A stretch of DNA of 32,351 bases from Gammaproteobacteria bacterium (GTDB lineage: Bacteria; Pseudomonadota; Gammaproteobacteria; Natronospirales; REEB76), in assembly GCA_028864905.1 (NCBI GenBank), contig JAGWLP010000007.1, forward strand, positions 1 through 32,351, in the 5' to 3' direction. The notes beneath the pieces were generated by a model. That model made no database searches, was not told the origin of the DNA, and was given only the letters and a program-made list of their open reading frames with translations. A program made the position numbers and the translations under genes. Position 1 is the stretch's first letter; each line of letters begins with the position of its first letter. Below, piece by piece: positions 8,457 to 17,280 of the stretch.

Positions 8457-9980
8457 ATGAAAAGAGCCATCGTTTTATTGCCGCTGCTGTTGTTCGTTTT
8501 AAGCCTGCCGGCGTTGGCCGTTGATGCGCCGTCCCCAACGGCCGCAGCGGCGCTGCCGGTGCCGAAAGAAACCAGCTCGGTCACCCACCACAGCCTGACG
8601 ATTGACGGCCAGACCATCAAGTACACCGCCACGGCCGGCACTTTGCTGGTGGACAACGATCAGGGCAAACCCATCGGCAGCTTCTTCTATGTCGCCTACA
8701 CCAAGGACGGCGCGGACGCGAACCGCCGTCCACTCACCTTCCTGTTCAACGGCGGGCCGGGCTCATCGTCCATCTGGCTGCACATGGGGAGCTTCGGCCC
8801 GGTGCGCGTAGTCACCAGCGACGCCAAACCCACGCCGCCTCCGCCTTATGATCTCGTTCAGAACCAATACTCCCTGCTCGACAAAAGCGATCTGGTGTTC
8901 ATAGACGCCATCGGCACCGGCTTCTCGCGCATCGTGGGCACCGGCACGCCCAAGGACTTCTACGGCACCGATCCGGACATCGCGTCTTTCGGCAAATTCA
9001 TCCGGCGCTACGTAACGCTCAACAACCGCTGGAACTCGCCCAAGTTCCTGCTCGGCGAGAGCTACGGCACCACGCGCGCTGCCGGCTTGTCCGACTGGCT
9101 GCAAGAGAACGGTGTGGCGCTGAACGGTGTGGTGCTGCAATCCTCCTGGCTCAACGGCTTTGTGGATTTTCCGGGGCCGCCGTTCGCCCTGGATCTGCCC
9201 TACGAACTGTATCTTCCGACCATGGCGGCCACCGCCTGGTATCACGACAAGCTGCCCAACAAGCCTGCGGATCTGCCCGCGTTCCTGCAGCAGGTACGCA
9301 ACTTCGCACTCGGCGATTACGCCCAGGCGCTTGCGCAAGGCGTCAATTTAAGCGCGGCTGACACACAGACCATCGCCGAAAAACTGCATGCTTACACGGG
9401 CCTGCCGGTGCAGTACATCCTGAACGTCAAGCTGCGCATCGATCCCTTCCGCTTCGAGAAGGAATTGCTGCGCGGAGAGGACCGCACCGTCGGACGACTG
9501 GACTCGCGTTTTGAGGGTATTGACGCCGACGCCGCCGGCGAGAATCCGTCCTACGATCCATCCGGCTCGGCCATCGGCCCGGCGTTTACCGCCGCATTCC
9601 ACTGGTACCTGGAAAACGATTTGAAATACCACACCGAGCTTTCGTACAAGGTCGAGAACTACCGCGAAGTCGGCAGGGACTGGGACAACGGCCAGCGCAT
9701 CAACGGCCAGACCTATCCGCTCATGGACGTGGAGGAAAACCTGCGCGCGGCCATGACCGAGAACCCGCACCTCAAGGTGTTTTCGGCCAACGGCTATTTC
9801 GATTTCGCCACGCCGTTCTTCGAGACCGAATACGATCTCGATCACATGGGCCTGGGCCCGTCACTGATGAAAAACATCAGCTACGGCTACTACCAGTCCG
9901 GTCACATGATCTACCTCAACGTGCCGGCGCTCGCACAATACAAGGCGGATCTCATCCGCTTTTACGGCACAGCCGAGTGA
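8457..9980 (+). CDS. S10 family serine carboxypeptidase (secreted), copy 2
   Basis: Colinear with copy 1: LFNGGPGSSSIWLHMGSFGPV, LLGESYGTTRAAG, ANGYFDFATPF, YYQSGHMIYL. Start set at MKRAIVLLPLL (8457). Confidence 0.93.
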   Translation: MKRAIVLLPLLLFVLSLPALAVDAPSPTAAAALPVPKETSSVTHHSLTIDGQTIKYTATAGTLLVDNDQGKPIGSFFYVAYTKDGADANRRPLTFLFNGGPGSSSIWLHMGSFGPVRVVTSDAKPTPPPPYDLVQNQYSLLDKSDLVFIDAIGTGFSRIVGTGTPKDFYGTDPDIASFGKFIRRYVTLNNRWNSPKFLLGESYGTTRAAGLSDWLQENGVALNGVVLQSSWLNGFVDFPGPPFALDLPYELYLPTMAATAWYHDKLPNKPADLPAFLQQVRNFALGDYAQALAQGVNLSAADTQTIAEKLHAYTGLPVQYILNVKLRIDPFRFEKELLRGEDRTVGRLDSRFEGIDADAAGENPSYDPSGSAIGPAFTAAFHWYLENDLKYHTELSYKVENYREVGRDWDNGQRINGQTYPLMDVEENLRAAMTENPHLKVFSANGYFDFATPFFETEYDLDHMGLGPSLMKNISYGYYQSGHMIYLNVPALAQYKADLIRFYGTAE

Positions 9981-10099
9981 AGCGCTTGCCTCGACAGTCT
10001 GTGTTTCGAAAGAGTTCGCTCCGCCCCACAGTGAGCTGGGCACGTTTGGCGCGCCTGCAAAAACTCCGGGATTGCAGTACCCTGTGCGCATAACATGAT

Positions 10100-10444
10100 A
10101 TGACCCGCATGAACTCGCAGCGAACTCCAAACCATTCCACCATCCGGCTGACGCGGTTACGCCGCACACGCTGGTTCAGTGGAATGCTGCTCGTGGCGGT
10201 GCTGTGCACCGTGGGCCTCTACACCCTGGAATTCGCCCATCACCACGAGACCCCGGCCGCCGAATTGCACTGCCCCATCTGCCAGGTGATGGCGCACGGT
10301 GCGCTGGATGTGTTCTCCCCCACGTTCCAGCCGCAACCGCCCACTGTGCGGGCGCGGTTCCTGGCCCTCGTTCCACACCTGACACCGGTGCCGGAACGCG
10401 TCTTCCACGTCACGCACCGCTCTCGCGCCCCACCCCTCGCCTGA
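10100..10444 (+). CDS. Small membrane-anchored protein with HHH and CPIC motifs, putative metal-related
   Basis: One TM segment (WFSGMLLVAVLCTVGLYTLEF) followed by AHHHETPAAELHCPICQVMAHGAL. Lies upstream of the CopC/CopD genes. Confidence 0.6.
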   Translation: MTRMNSQRTPNHSTIRLTRLRRTRWFSGMLLVAVLCTVGLYTLEFAHHHETPAAELHCPICQVMAHGALDVFSPTFQPQPPTVRARFLALVPHLTPVPERVFHVTHRSRAPPLA

Positions 10445-10604
10445 CTCTCTCCGCGACACCGCAGAATCCGTTGCGCCAACGGTGCCCGGCTCGCAAAGCC
10501 GGTACTCCGCGTCATGGCGGGCGTGATGACACCGCGGTCCGCGTTTCCCGCTGACAACCATCCTGTCGCCGTGCGGCGGCGGCACAACGAGAGCGAGACG
10601 AATC

Positions 10605-11486
10605 ATGCGAGTTTTGCACCACAACCTCCGGAGCGGGCCGCTGCTGGTTGCGCTGCTGGCGCTGGGCCCGACGCCGGTATACGCCCACGCCATCGCCGGC
10701 ATGCGGCTGTTTCCCGCCACCCTGAGCTTCGATGATCCCGGCATCGGCGCGGAACTGCCGCTGGTGTTCAGCCACATCTACGCCGACGGCACCGAGCAAA
10801 ACGTGCTGGCCGCGGCCTTCACCAAGCCGATCACGCCGGGCTTTTCGCTGGTGATGAGCACTGATTACCAGAGCCTGGTGCCCGGAGGCCTGCCGGCAGT
10901 GCATGGCTGGGACAATTTCAGCGTGGCCGGAGCCTGGCAGGTGTACGAGAACGACGATTCTGAATCCATCGGTATGTTCTCGCTCGCCGACTCCGTCGCC
11001 CATACCGGCGGTCAGAAGATCGGTTCCGGATATTCCACCTGGAAGCCGGAGTTCGCTTTCGGCCAAGGCTTGGGCCAAGTTTCGGCCAACTGGTTAAAAC
11101 CGTTGGCGGTCACGGGTGTCGCATCCGTGGATTTCCCCACTGCCGGTAATGTCCCGCGCATGCTCAACTGGGGATTCTCCTTGCAGTACAGCATCCCGTA
11201 CCTGCAGGACTTCGTGAAATACGTCGGCATCAAGGCGCCGTTCAACAACCTGATCCCGATCGTCGAGTTTCCGATGCAGACCTGTCTCGACAACGGCTGC
11301 CGTGGCCAGACCACCGGCTACATCAATCCCGGCGTGATCTGGCTGGGACACTATTTCCAGTGGGGTGTGGAGTTGCAGATTCCCATCAATCATCGAACCG
11401 GCAATTCGGTCGGCATCCTGCTGGGCTTCGATTTCTACCTGGATGACCTCGCACCGCACACCGTCGGCGCGCCGGTCTGGCAATGA
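10605..11486 (+). CDS. Putative outer-membrane beta-barrel protein of copper-type cluster
   Basis: Signal peptide ending VYAHA. Alternating aromatic/hydrophobic strands (NWGFSLQYSIPYLQDFVKYVGIK, IWLGHYFQWGVELQIPI, VGILLGFDFYLDDLAP). Stop overlaps the copC start by 4 nt (ATGA). Confidence 0.7.
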   Translation: MRVLHHNLRSGPLLVALLALGPTPVYAHAIAGMRLFPATLSFDDPGIGAELPLVFSHIYADGTEQNVLAAAFTKPITPGFSLVMSTDYQSLVPGGLPAVHGWDNFSVAGAWQVYENDDSESIGMFSLADSVAHTGGQKIGSGYSTWKPEFAFGQGLGQVSANWLKPLAVTGVASVDFPTAGNVPRMLNWGFSLQYSIPYLQDFVKYVGIKAPFNNLIPIVEFPMQTCLDNGCRGQTTGYINPGVIWLGHYFQWGVELQIPINHRTGNSVGILLGFDFYLDDLAPHTVGAPVWQ

Positions 11487-11857
11487 GGCAGACCCGCATG
11501 CGCACCACGATTTTTGTTGCACTGCTGCTGACTCTGGGCTTCGCCTCAAACGCGTGGGCCCACGCCTTTCCGGACAATTCCGCGCCACACGTGGGCGCGA
11601 CGCTCAGCGCCTCGCCCAAGCTGGTGCAAATCTGGTTCGACGGTGAGATCGAACCGGTGTTTTCCACGTTGATCGTGAAAAACGCCGCCGGCGCACAGGT
11701 GAGCCAGGGCAATGGCCAAGTCTCATCCAGCGACAACACCTTGCTCGAAACCATACTGCCCTCGCCGCTGCCGTCCGGCCAGTACTGGGTGTACTGGAGC
11801 GTGATCGCGCGCGACGGCCACCATACGGCCGGTCGCTTCCCCTTCAGCGTGCAATAG
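11483..11857 (+). CDS. copC: CopC domain copper-binding protein
   Basis: Signal peptide then HAFPDNSAPHVGATLSASPKLVQIWFDGEIEPVFSTLIV...GQYWVYWSVIARDGHHTAGRFPFSV, the CopC/YobA fold signature. The start may be the internal ATG at 11498. Confidence 0.9.
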   Translation: MRQTRMRTTIFVALLLTLGFASNAWAHAFPDNSAPHVGATLSASPKLVQIWFDGEIEPVFSTLIVKNAAGAQVSQGNGQVSSSDNTLLETILPSPLPSGQYWVYWSVIARDGHHTAGRFPFSVQ

Positions 11858-11868
11858 CGAAGCCCGTC

Positions 11869-12981
11869 ATGCCTGTCAATATCGCCCTGACCGCGTTCGA
11901 CGTGTGCATGCTGATGGCGGTTATCGGCCTGCTCGCCTGCTGGCTTGCGGTGCTGCCGCGCGACGCGGGCAGCGCGCTCGAAACCTCGGTGCTGCGCCTG
12001 CTGGGTGTGGCCGTGGCGCTGCTCACACTCAGCAGCTTTGGCATCCTGGTGTCGCGCACGCTCGAGCTGAACGGCGGATCCTTCAGCCAGTTGTTTGCGG
12101 ACATGCCGCTCGTGCTCAAGGTCACGCATTACGGCCATGTGTGGGTGTGGCGCATTCCGGCACTGCTCCTGTTGTGGCTCGCCTGGGGCTGGAGCCTGCA
12201 CCACCGCCACCGCCGCTGGGCGGCGTGGCTGATGGTGATCGGCGCAGCCGGCATCGCGCTCACGCGCAGCGAAACCGGCCATCCCGCCGATCACGGCGAT
12301 TTCACCTTCGCGGTGTGGGTGGACTGGGCGCACCTGATGTCCGCGGCGGTGTGGGTCGGCAGCCTGTTCGGCATGTCGCTCGCGATCTTTCCCGGGCTGC
12401 TGCGCGCCGGCGAGACGGACGGCGAACGCAGCGCGCTGATTTTCCGGCGGCTGTCCACGCTTTCGGGCGGCGCGCTCGCCGTGATCTTGGCGACCGGCAT
12501 TTACACCGCAATCGGCGGGCTCGGAAGTTTCCGCGCGCTGTGGACCACGAGCTACGGCGTGACGCTCGACGTGAAGCTCGGCATCATCATTCTCATGATT
12601 GCCTTTGGCGCCCACAACCGTTACGTGAAGCTACCGCAACTACTGCGCGCCGCGGGCAAGCCGGCGCCGCGTTCACTGTTCAGGAAATTGCTCGGCGGTT
12701 TCGCCGGCGCCAGTCACATCACTGCGGGAACCGCCACCATTGTGCGCAATTGTGCGCGCGCGGTACTGGCCGAGAGCCTGCTGGGCGTGGCGGTGATCGG
12801 GGCCGCTTCGGTGTTGCTGCACGGCATGCCGCCCTCCGAAATGCGCAAGCTGCCGGACATGCCCATGCAGATGTCGCAGGTTGCAGTTCCAACCATCGAG
12901 GGACCGACTGCGCAACTTGCCCGCCAACCGGATGATCATGTGGGCAGCGCGCCGGTCAAAATGATAAGCTCACGACTGTAA
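11869..12981 (+). CDS. copD: CopD family copper resistance/import membrane protein
   Basis: Multi-TM; LVLKVTHYGHVWVWRIPALLLL, VWVDWAHLMSAAVWVGSLF, LSGGALAVILATGIYTA, LDVKLGIIILMIAFGAHNRY. Lies directly after copC. Confidence 0.9.
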   Translation: MPVNIALTAFDVCMLMAVIGLLACWLAVLPRDAGSALETSVLRLLGVAVALLTLSSFGILVSRTLELNGGSFSQLFADMPLVLKVTHYGHVWVWRIPALLLLWLAWGWSLHHRHRRWAAWLMVIGAAGIALTRSETGHPADHGDFTFAVWVDWAHLMSAAVWVGSLFGMSLAIFPGLLRAGETDGERSALIFRRLSTLSGGALAVILATGIYTAIGGLGSFRALWTTSYGVTLDVKLGIIILMIAFGAHNRYVKLPQLLRAAGKPAPRSLFRKLLGGFAGASHITAGTATIVRNCARAVLAESLLGVAVIGAASVLLHGMPPSEMRKLPDMPMQMSQVAVPTIEGPTAQLARQPDDHVGSAPVKMISSRL

Positions 12982-13009
12982 ACGAATAAACGCCACATCG
13001 GAGACGAAG

Positions 13010-13447
13010 TTGAAATGCCCTAAATGCGGCTCGGATCTGGCGCCTGCAATCCGGCACAAGATCAGGGTCAACTACTGTCAATCCTGCAAAGGGATGTGGC
13101 TGGAGCACCAGGAACTCGATCAACTGGAAGATGAAGCCTTCGACTTCGGCGATGATGCCAAAGGAACCCTGTTCCTCAGTTCCACGCCCACAACCGCCAA
13201 ATGCCCGGAGTGCAACACTCCTCTCCAGCGATTCCAATACCGATTCTGCGATCTGCAAATGGATTTTTGCGTGAACCAGCATGGCTACTGGCTGGATGAA
13301 GACGAAGACACGCGCGTCCTGACATTGATGAAACAAGAAGAGAAAGATTACGAAAGAAAAGTGCTCGCGGAAGACCAGTGGGCCAAAACCTTGACGCGCA
13401 TGCGCTCAGGTTCGTTCCTCAACAAAGTTCGAAATCTGTTTCACTGA
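13010..13447 (+). CDS. Zinc-ribbon (TFIIB-type) domain protein
   Basis: TTG start after GGAG. MKCPKCGSDLAPAIRHKIRVNYCQSCKGMWLEHQELDQLEDE and a second ribbon CPECNTPLQRFQYRFCDLQMDFCVNQHGYWLDEDE. Confidence 0.82.
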   Translation: MKCPKCGSDLAPAIRHKIRVNYCQSCKGMWLEHQELDQLEDEAFDFGDDAKGTLFLSSTPTTAKCPECNTPLQRFQYRFCDLQMDFCVNQHGYWLDEDEDTRVLTLMKQEEKDYERKVLAEDQWAKTLTRMRSGSFLNKVRNLFH

Positions 13448-13476
13448 GCCGCGCAAGGTCCGGTATCCGGGACCGA

Positions 13477-13968
13477 TCAGCCGTGCTTGGCCGACTCAAT
13501 GATGATCTTGCCGACCATGCCGGCGGCGAAATGACCGGCAACGTGACAGGCGTATTCCACCGTGCCGTCGCGCGTGAAGGTCCACACCAGATCGCGCGTC
13601 TGGCCCGGCGGCAGCGAAACCGCATTCACGTCATGCCGCATGCCCATGCCGGGCATGGCCTGCATTTCCTGCTGGTGGGCAGCCTGCAGCGCGGCGTCGC
13701 CGATCACGAATTCGTGCGCCAGCTTCCCGGCATTGCTGACTATGAATTCCACGGTCTCGCCCCGGCTCACGACAATGCGCGCGGGTTCGAAACGCAAGGT
13801 GTCGAGCGCGTGCACGTGAATCACATGCGCCGGGCCGATGCCAGCGCCGGGATGGCCGTAAGCGAAATGCTCGCTGCGGTTCATCGGCTTGGATATGCTG
13901 GCGGCCACTGCAGAGCCCGTGAGCGCCGTAAACACGATGGCTGCGACCCAAAACCATGTTTTCCGCAT
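13477..13968 (-). CDS. Secreted cupredoxin (type-1 copper) domain protein
   Basis: Signal peptide; FEPARIVVSRGETVEFIVSNAGKLAHEFVIGD...GTVEYACHVAGHFAAGMVGKIII, with H...C-x4-H-x4-M type-1 copper ligand pattern. Confidence 0.9.
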   Translation of the reverse strand: MRKTWFWVAAIVFTALTGSAVAASISKPMNRSEHFAYGHPGAGIGPAHVIHVHALDTLRFEPARIVVSRGETVEFIVSNAGKLAHEFVIGDAALQAAHQQEMQAMPGMGMRHDVNAVSLPPGQTRDLVWTFTRDGTVEYACHVAGHFAAGMVGKIIIESAKHG

Positions 13969-14042
13969 ATCGTTTACCTAGTTTTGAGTTGACGAACCCG
14001 ATAGACAAGTCATCATGCGTGAAGTTCTCGGCACAGTCAGCC

Positions 14043-16283
14043 TTACCGTGGCGCCCGGCCGGATACCTCTGCCTGTGGTTGCAGCTGCTGCACCCAGAAC
14101 TGCTGCATTGCGGTAAACAAGTGCGTGCGCGCCGCAGGGCCGGAGATGCCATGCGTCTTGTTGGGATAAATCAGCAGTTGATAAGGCTTATTGGCATCAA
14201 TCAGCGCCTGGATGAACTGCATAGTGTTCTGCCAGTGCACGTTGTCGTCCCCGGTGCCGGCTACCAGCAGCAGCGGATCGGCGAGATTTCCGGCCGCAGC
14301 CACGTCCGAGCTTTCGGCGTAACCCGCGGGATTTTCCTGCGGCGTGCCCATGTAGCGCTCGGTGTAGATCGAGTCGTAATCCTGCCACTGCGTCACTGGC
14401 GCCACTGCGATGCCGGCGCGCCACACGCCGGGCGCGTGAGTAAGCGCGTAGGCGGTCATGTAGCCGCCGAAGCTCCAGCCCCAAATGCCGATGCGCGCGG
14501 CATCCACCCACGCCTGCCGCTTCAGCCAATTTACCGCGTCCAACTGGTCGGCGAGCGCCAACTTTCCCAGGTTCAGTTTCACCAGCGCCTGATCGCGGTG
14601 ACCGAAATAGGTGGCCGCGCGATTGTCGGTGGCGAACAGGACGAATCCCTGCCGGGCCAGCAACTGGTCAAACAGGAAATTGGTTCCGCCCCAGGCGTCG
14701 CGCACGATCGGCCCGGCGTCCGGTCCGCCGTATTGATACATGATCACCGGATATTTTTTGGTCGCGTCGAAATCCGGTGGCAACGTGAGGCGCGCGTATA
14801 TCGGCGTACGCCCGTCGGCCGCCGTAATCGTAAAGAAACGCGGCGGCTGAAAGCGATAACCCAGCGACGCGGAGGCCTGAATCGCCGTGCGTCTCGCGTT
14901 GTCCAGGTTAACCAGCGTCCACGATGGCGGAGTCATGACATTGGAATACGTATCGAGATAGGCACGCGCCTGCGGCGCCATGTCAATGGAGTGGGTTCCG
15001 GGCTCGGTGGTGACGGCGCGCAGTTCGCCGCCGCGCAGCGACGCGCGATATAACTCGGTATTCAGCGGCCCGTGGGTGTAACGCGTGAAATACATTTCGC
15101 CGCGTGCCTCGTCCACACCCTCGAGCCCGAGCACGTTGTAATCTCCGGGCGTCAGCAGGCGCGCCTGACGGCCGTCGTCGCTATACAGGTACAGGTGCCG
15201 CCAGCCGTCCTGCTGGCTGCTCCATATGAAGCCGCCACTCTTGAGGAAATGCGGAGCGTCGCGCACGTCAATCCAGTCGGGATCCGTCTGGGTCACCAGC
15301 CCCCGCGCCTGACCCGATTGGAGATCGGCAGTCAACAGCTGCAGTTTGGTCTGGTCGCGGTTCAGCACTTCGCCGTACACGCGGTCGCCCTGCGGCAGCC
15401 AGCCGAAGCGTGCCAGATAGGTATCCGGCGTGCCCGCCATAGCCATCCATTTGGTGTTGCCGGTGGCGACGTCCCGCACCCCCAGGCGCACGATGGGATT
15501 GGGCGCTCCCGCCAGCGGATACTTTTGCTGATAGACGCTGGGCTGTTGTTCGAGGTAGTTGATCAGCGGAAAGCTGTGTACCGGGCGCTCGTCGGATTGC
15601 AGGAAAGCGATGTAACGGCTGTCCGGCGACCAAGTGTAAGCCGAGCGCAGATCCAGCTCCTCGGTATAAACCCAATTGAGTTCGCCATTCAGCACCTCGA
15701 CCTGGTGCGGTGCGACGCTATGCACCGGACCTCCCTGTACCGCGACGTAGTGCACGTCGCCGTCCGTCACATAGCTCACCCACTGCTCGTCGGGCGACAT
15801 CTGGGGATTGCGCTTCGCGCCCGGCGCATGCGTAATCTGGGTGGTTTGCTGGGTCGCCAAGTTATAAAGATAAATCTGCTCGTTGCTGAGATAGAAAATC
15901 GCATCGGCTTTCGGTGACCAGTGATAGGCAGCCACGCCGTAGCGGGTGATGCGCTCCTGCTCCCTCTGGTTCTTGATACTGGAGGGCGGTGCCGCGGCGC
16001 TGGCAAGCTGTGCGGCTGACAGCAACAATGTACGCTTGCCGCTGGCCACGTCCACAATGTACAGATCGGCCAGACCGTCGGCGCCGCTGCGCAGCAGATA
16101 GGTCAGAGAGCGGCCGTCGGGACTCCATTCAAGCTGTTCAGGGTGGTAGCCGGTCAATCCCGGCTCGGCAAAGATCTGTGCAATCGTGTAACCCGGTACA
16201 AGCGGCGCCGGCTCTGCAGCGCCCACCCCACATGCAGCGCAGGCCAGCAACATACCGCCCGTCAGGCGCGCGAACGTTTTCAT
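14043..16283 (-). CDS. S9 family peptidase, dipeptidyl peptidase IV-like (secreted)
   Basis: DPP-IV N-terminal propeller-like region (LEWSPDGRSLTYLL, YLLSNEQIYLY-like repeats) and catalytic domain IGIWGWSFGGYMTAYALTH with a C-terminal ...KTHGISG His region. Start set at MKTFARLTGG (16283). Confidence 0.93.
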   Translation of the reverse strand: MKTFARLTGGMLLACAACGVGAAEPAPLVPGYTIAQIFAEPGLTGYHPEQLEWSPDGRSLTYLLRSGADGLADLYIVDVASGKRTLLLSAAQLASAAAPPSSIKNQREQERITRYGVAAYHWSPKADAIFYLSNEQIYLYNLATQQTTQITHAPGAKRNPQMSPDEQWVSYVTDGDVHYVAVQGGPVHSVAPHQVEVLNGELNWVYTEELDLRSAYTWSPDSRYIAFLQSDERPVHSFPLINYLEQQPSVYQQKYPLAGAPNPIVRLGVRDVATGNTKWMAMAGTPDTYLARFGWLPQGDRVYGEVLNRDQTKLQLLTADLQSGQARGLVTQTDPDWIDVRDAPHFLKSGGFIWSSQQDGWRHLYLYSDDGRQARLLTPGDYNVLGLEGVDEARGEMYFTRYTHGPLNTELYRASLRGGELRAVTTEPGTHSIDMAPQARAYLDTYSNVMTPPSWTLVNLDNARRTAIQASASLGYRFQPPRFFTITAADGRTPIYARLTLPPDFDATKKYPVIMYQYGGPDAGPIVRDAWGGTNFLFDQLLARQGFVLFATDNRAATYFGHRDQALVKLNLGKLALADQLDAVNWLKRQAWVDAARIGIWGWSFGGYMTAYALTHAPGVWRAGIAVAPVTQWQDYDSIYTERYMGTPQENPAGYAESSDVAAAGNLADPLLLVAGTGDDNVHWQNTMQFIQALIDANKPYQLLIYPNKTHGISGPAARTHLFTAMQQFWVQQLQPQAEVSGRAPR

Positions 16284-16371
16284 GGATTGCACTCTGGCAT
16301 GCAGCAACAAGGCGGCGGTTTCAATTATAGACGGGCATTTTTCGCCAACCCCTCCAAACGCGTACCGCAGG

Positions 16372-17136
16372 TCAACGCTGCGGCGGAGAATGAGTGTTGG
16401 CGCCGGCCCCGTTGCCCGGCGGGGTGAACTTGACCGTCACGGTGACGTGCTGCTCGGCGGGATCCTTCTGCTCCTGCAGCGGCTCGAAATACCACTGACG
16501 TACGGCCGCGAGCGCGGTGGCGTCAAATATCCCCGGGGGCGTGGCGCTCACGACTTTGGGGGCCTGCACGCGGCCGCGCGCATCCACATCAAAGCTCAGC
16601 GTCACACTCCCGGCCAGATGCTGATCCAGAAGGTTGGCGGGATATACCGGATCCATGCGGAAAATCCGCCAATGACCAAAGTCCACAATCTCACAGCTGC
16701 TGTCGGGTTTGTACATCAGCGGCTGATTGCGGCAGAAAAATCGCGTGCGCGCCTGAGCGGCGTCCGGACCAAAGAACAGTGGATACATGAACTCGCCGGC
16801 CACCGCCTCAGTCCCGTGCATCGCCGGCTTGAAACGCCATTGGCCCAGTGCACTCAGCACCGCCGCAGTGTCCGCGGGTGACAGCAACGTGAAGATGGCA
16901 TGCGCATGCTGCACGCTTCCGTCTGGGGACACGATAAAGCGCGCCAAAACCTGCTGATCCGTGGGGTCAGCCTGCAGGGCTTGCATCTGCGTCGTCAACG
17001 GTTCGCTGGTGGGCGTGCCGATCAAAACGGGCGGAGGGGGCGATGCCGGCGGCGGTGTGGCTGGCTTGGGAGGTGGAGGCGTCGCACAGCCGGCAACCGC
17101 AAGCACCCCCAGCAGACATACCCAGACTTTAGACAT
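16372..17136 (-). CDS. Lipoprotein with proline-rich linker and TonB C-terminal domain
   Basis: Lipobox LAVAGC, then ATPPPPKPATPPPASPPPP, then TonB-C pattern YPANLLDQHLAGSVTLSFDVDARGRVQAPKVVSATPPGIFDATALAAVRQWYFEP. Confidence 0.82.
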   Translation of the reverse strand: MSKVWVCLLGVLAVAGCATPPPPKPATPPPASPPPPVLIGTPTSEPLTTQMQALQADPTDQQVLARFIVSPDGSVQHAHAIFTLLSPADTAAVLSALGQWRFKPAMHGTEAVAGEFMYPLFFGPDAAQARTRFFCRNQPLMYKPDSSCEIVDFGHWRIFRMDPVYPANLLDQHLAGSVTLSFDVDARGRVQAPKVVSATPPGIFDATALAAVRQWYFEPLQEQKDPAEQHVTVTVKFTPPGNGAGANTHSPPQR

Positions 17137-17253
17137 GGTTATCTGACCCGCAAATCGGCTGCAAATCGCAGAGAAGACTGGAGGCGTTACCTTAACACGC
17201 AGGCGGCACTCGCCCAAATGCGGCCCTTTCAGCTCGCGGCTTGTAGCCTGTAA

Positions 17254-17273
17254 TACTGTTTGCGTATACAGTA
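17254..17273. promoter_or_regulatory. LexA-binding site (SOS box)
   Basis: TACTG-TTTGCGTATA-CAGTA fits TACTG-N10-CAGTA with intact outer half-sites and correct spacing; ends 7 nt before the ATG at 17281. Confidence 0.85.
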
Positions 17274-17280
17274 ATCAGCC

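Noticed and set aside
11386-12935. Long ORFs overlapping copC/copD (minus 11386-12615, plus 11904-12935)
   Set aside because: Both lie over well-supported copC/copD genes and have compositionally biased sequence, as expected for alternative frames at high GC.
13456-13475. GGTCCGG-TAT-CCGGGACC near-palindrome between convergent zinc-ribbon and cupredoxin genes
   Set aside because: Stem has a bulge and no U-tract; may be a weak terminator but is not supportable alone.
13956-15917. Plus-strand ORFs 13956-15053 and 15072-15917 over the S9 peptidase
   Set aside because: Antisense to a DPP-IV-like gene with conserved catalytic motifs; no motif in the antisense translations.
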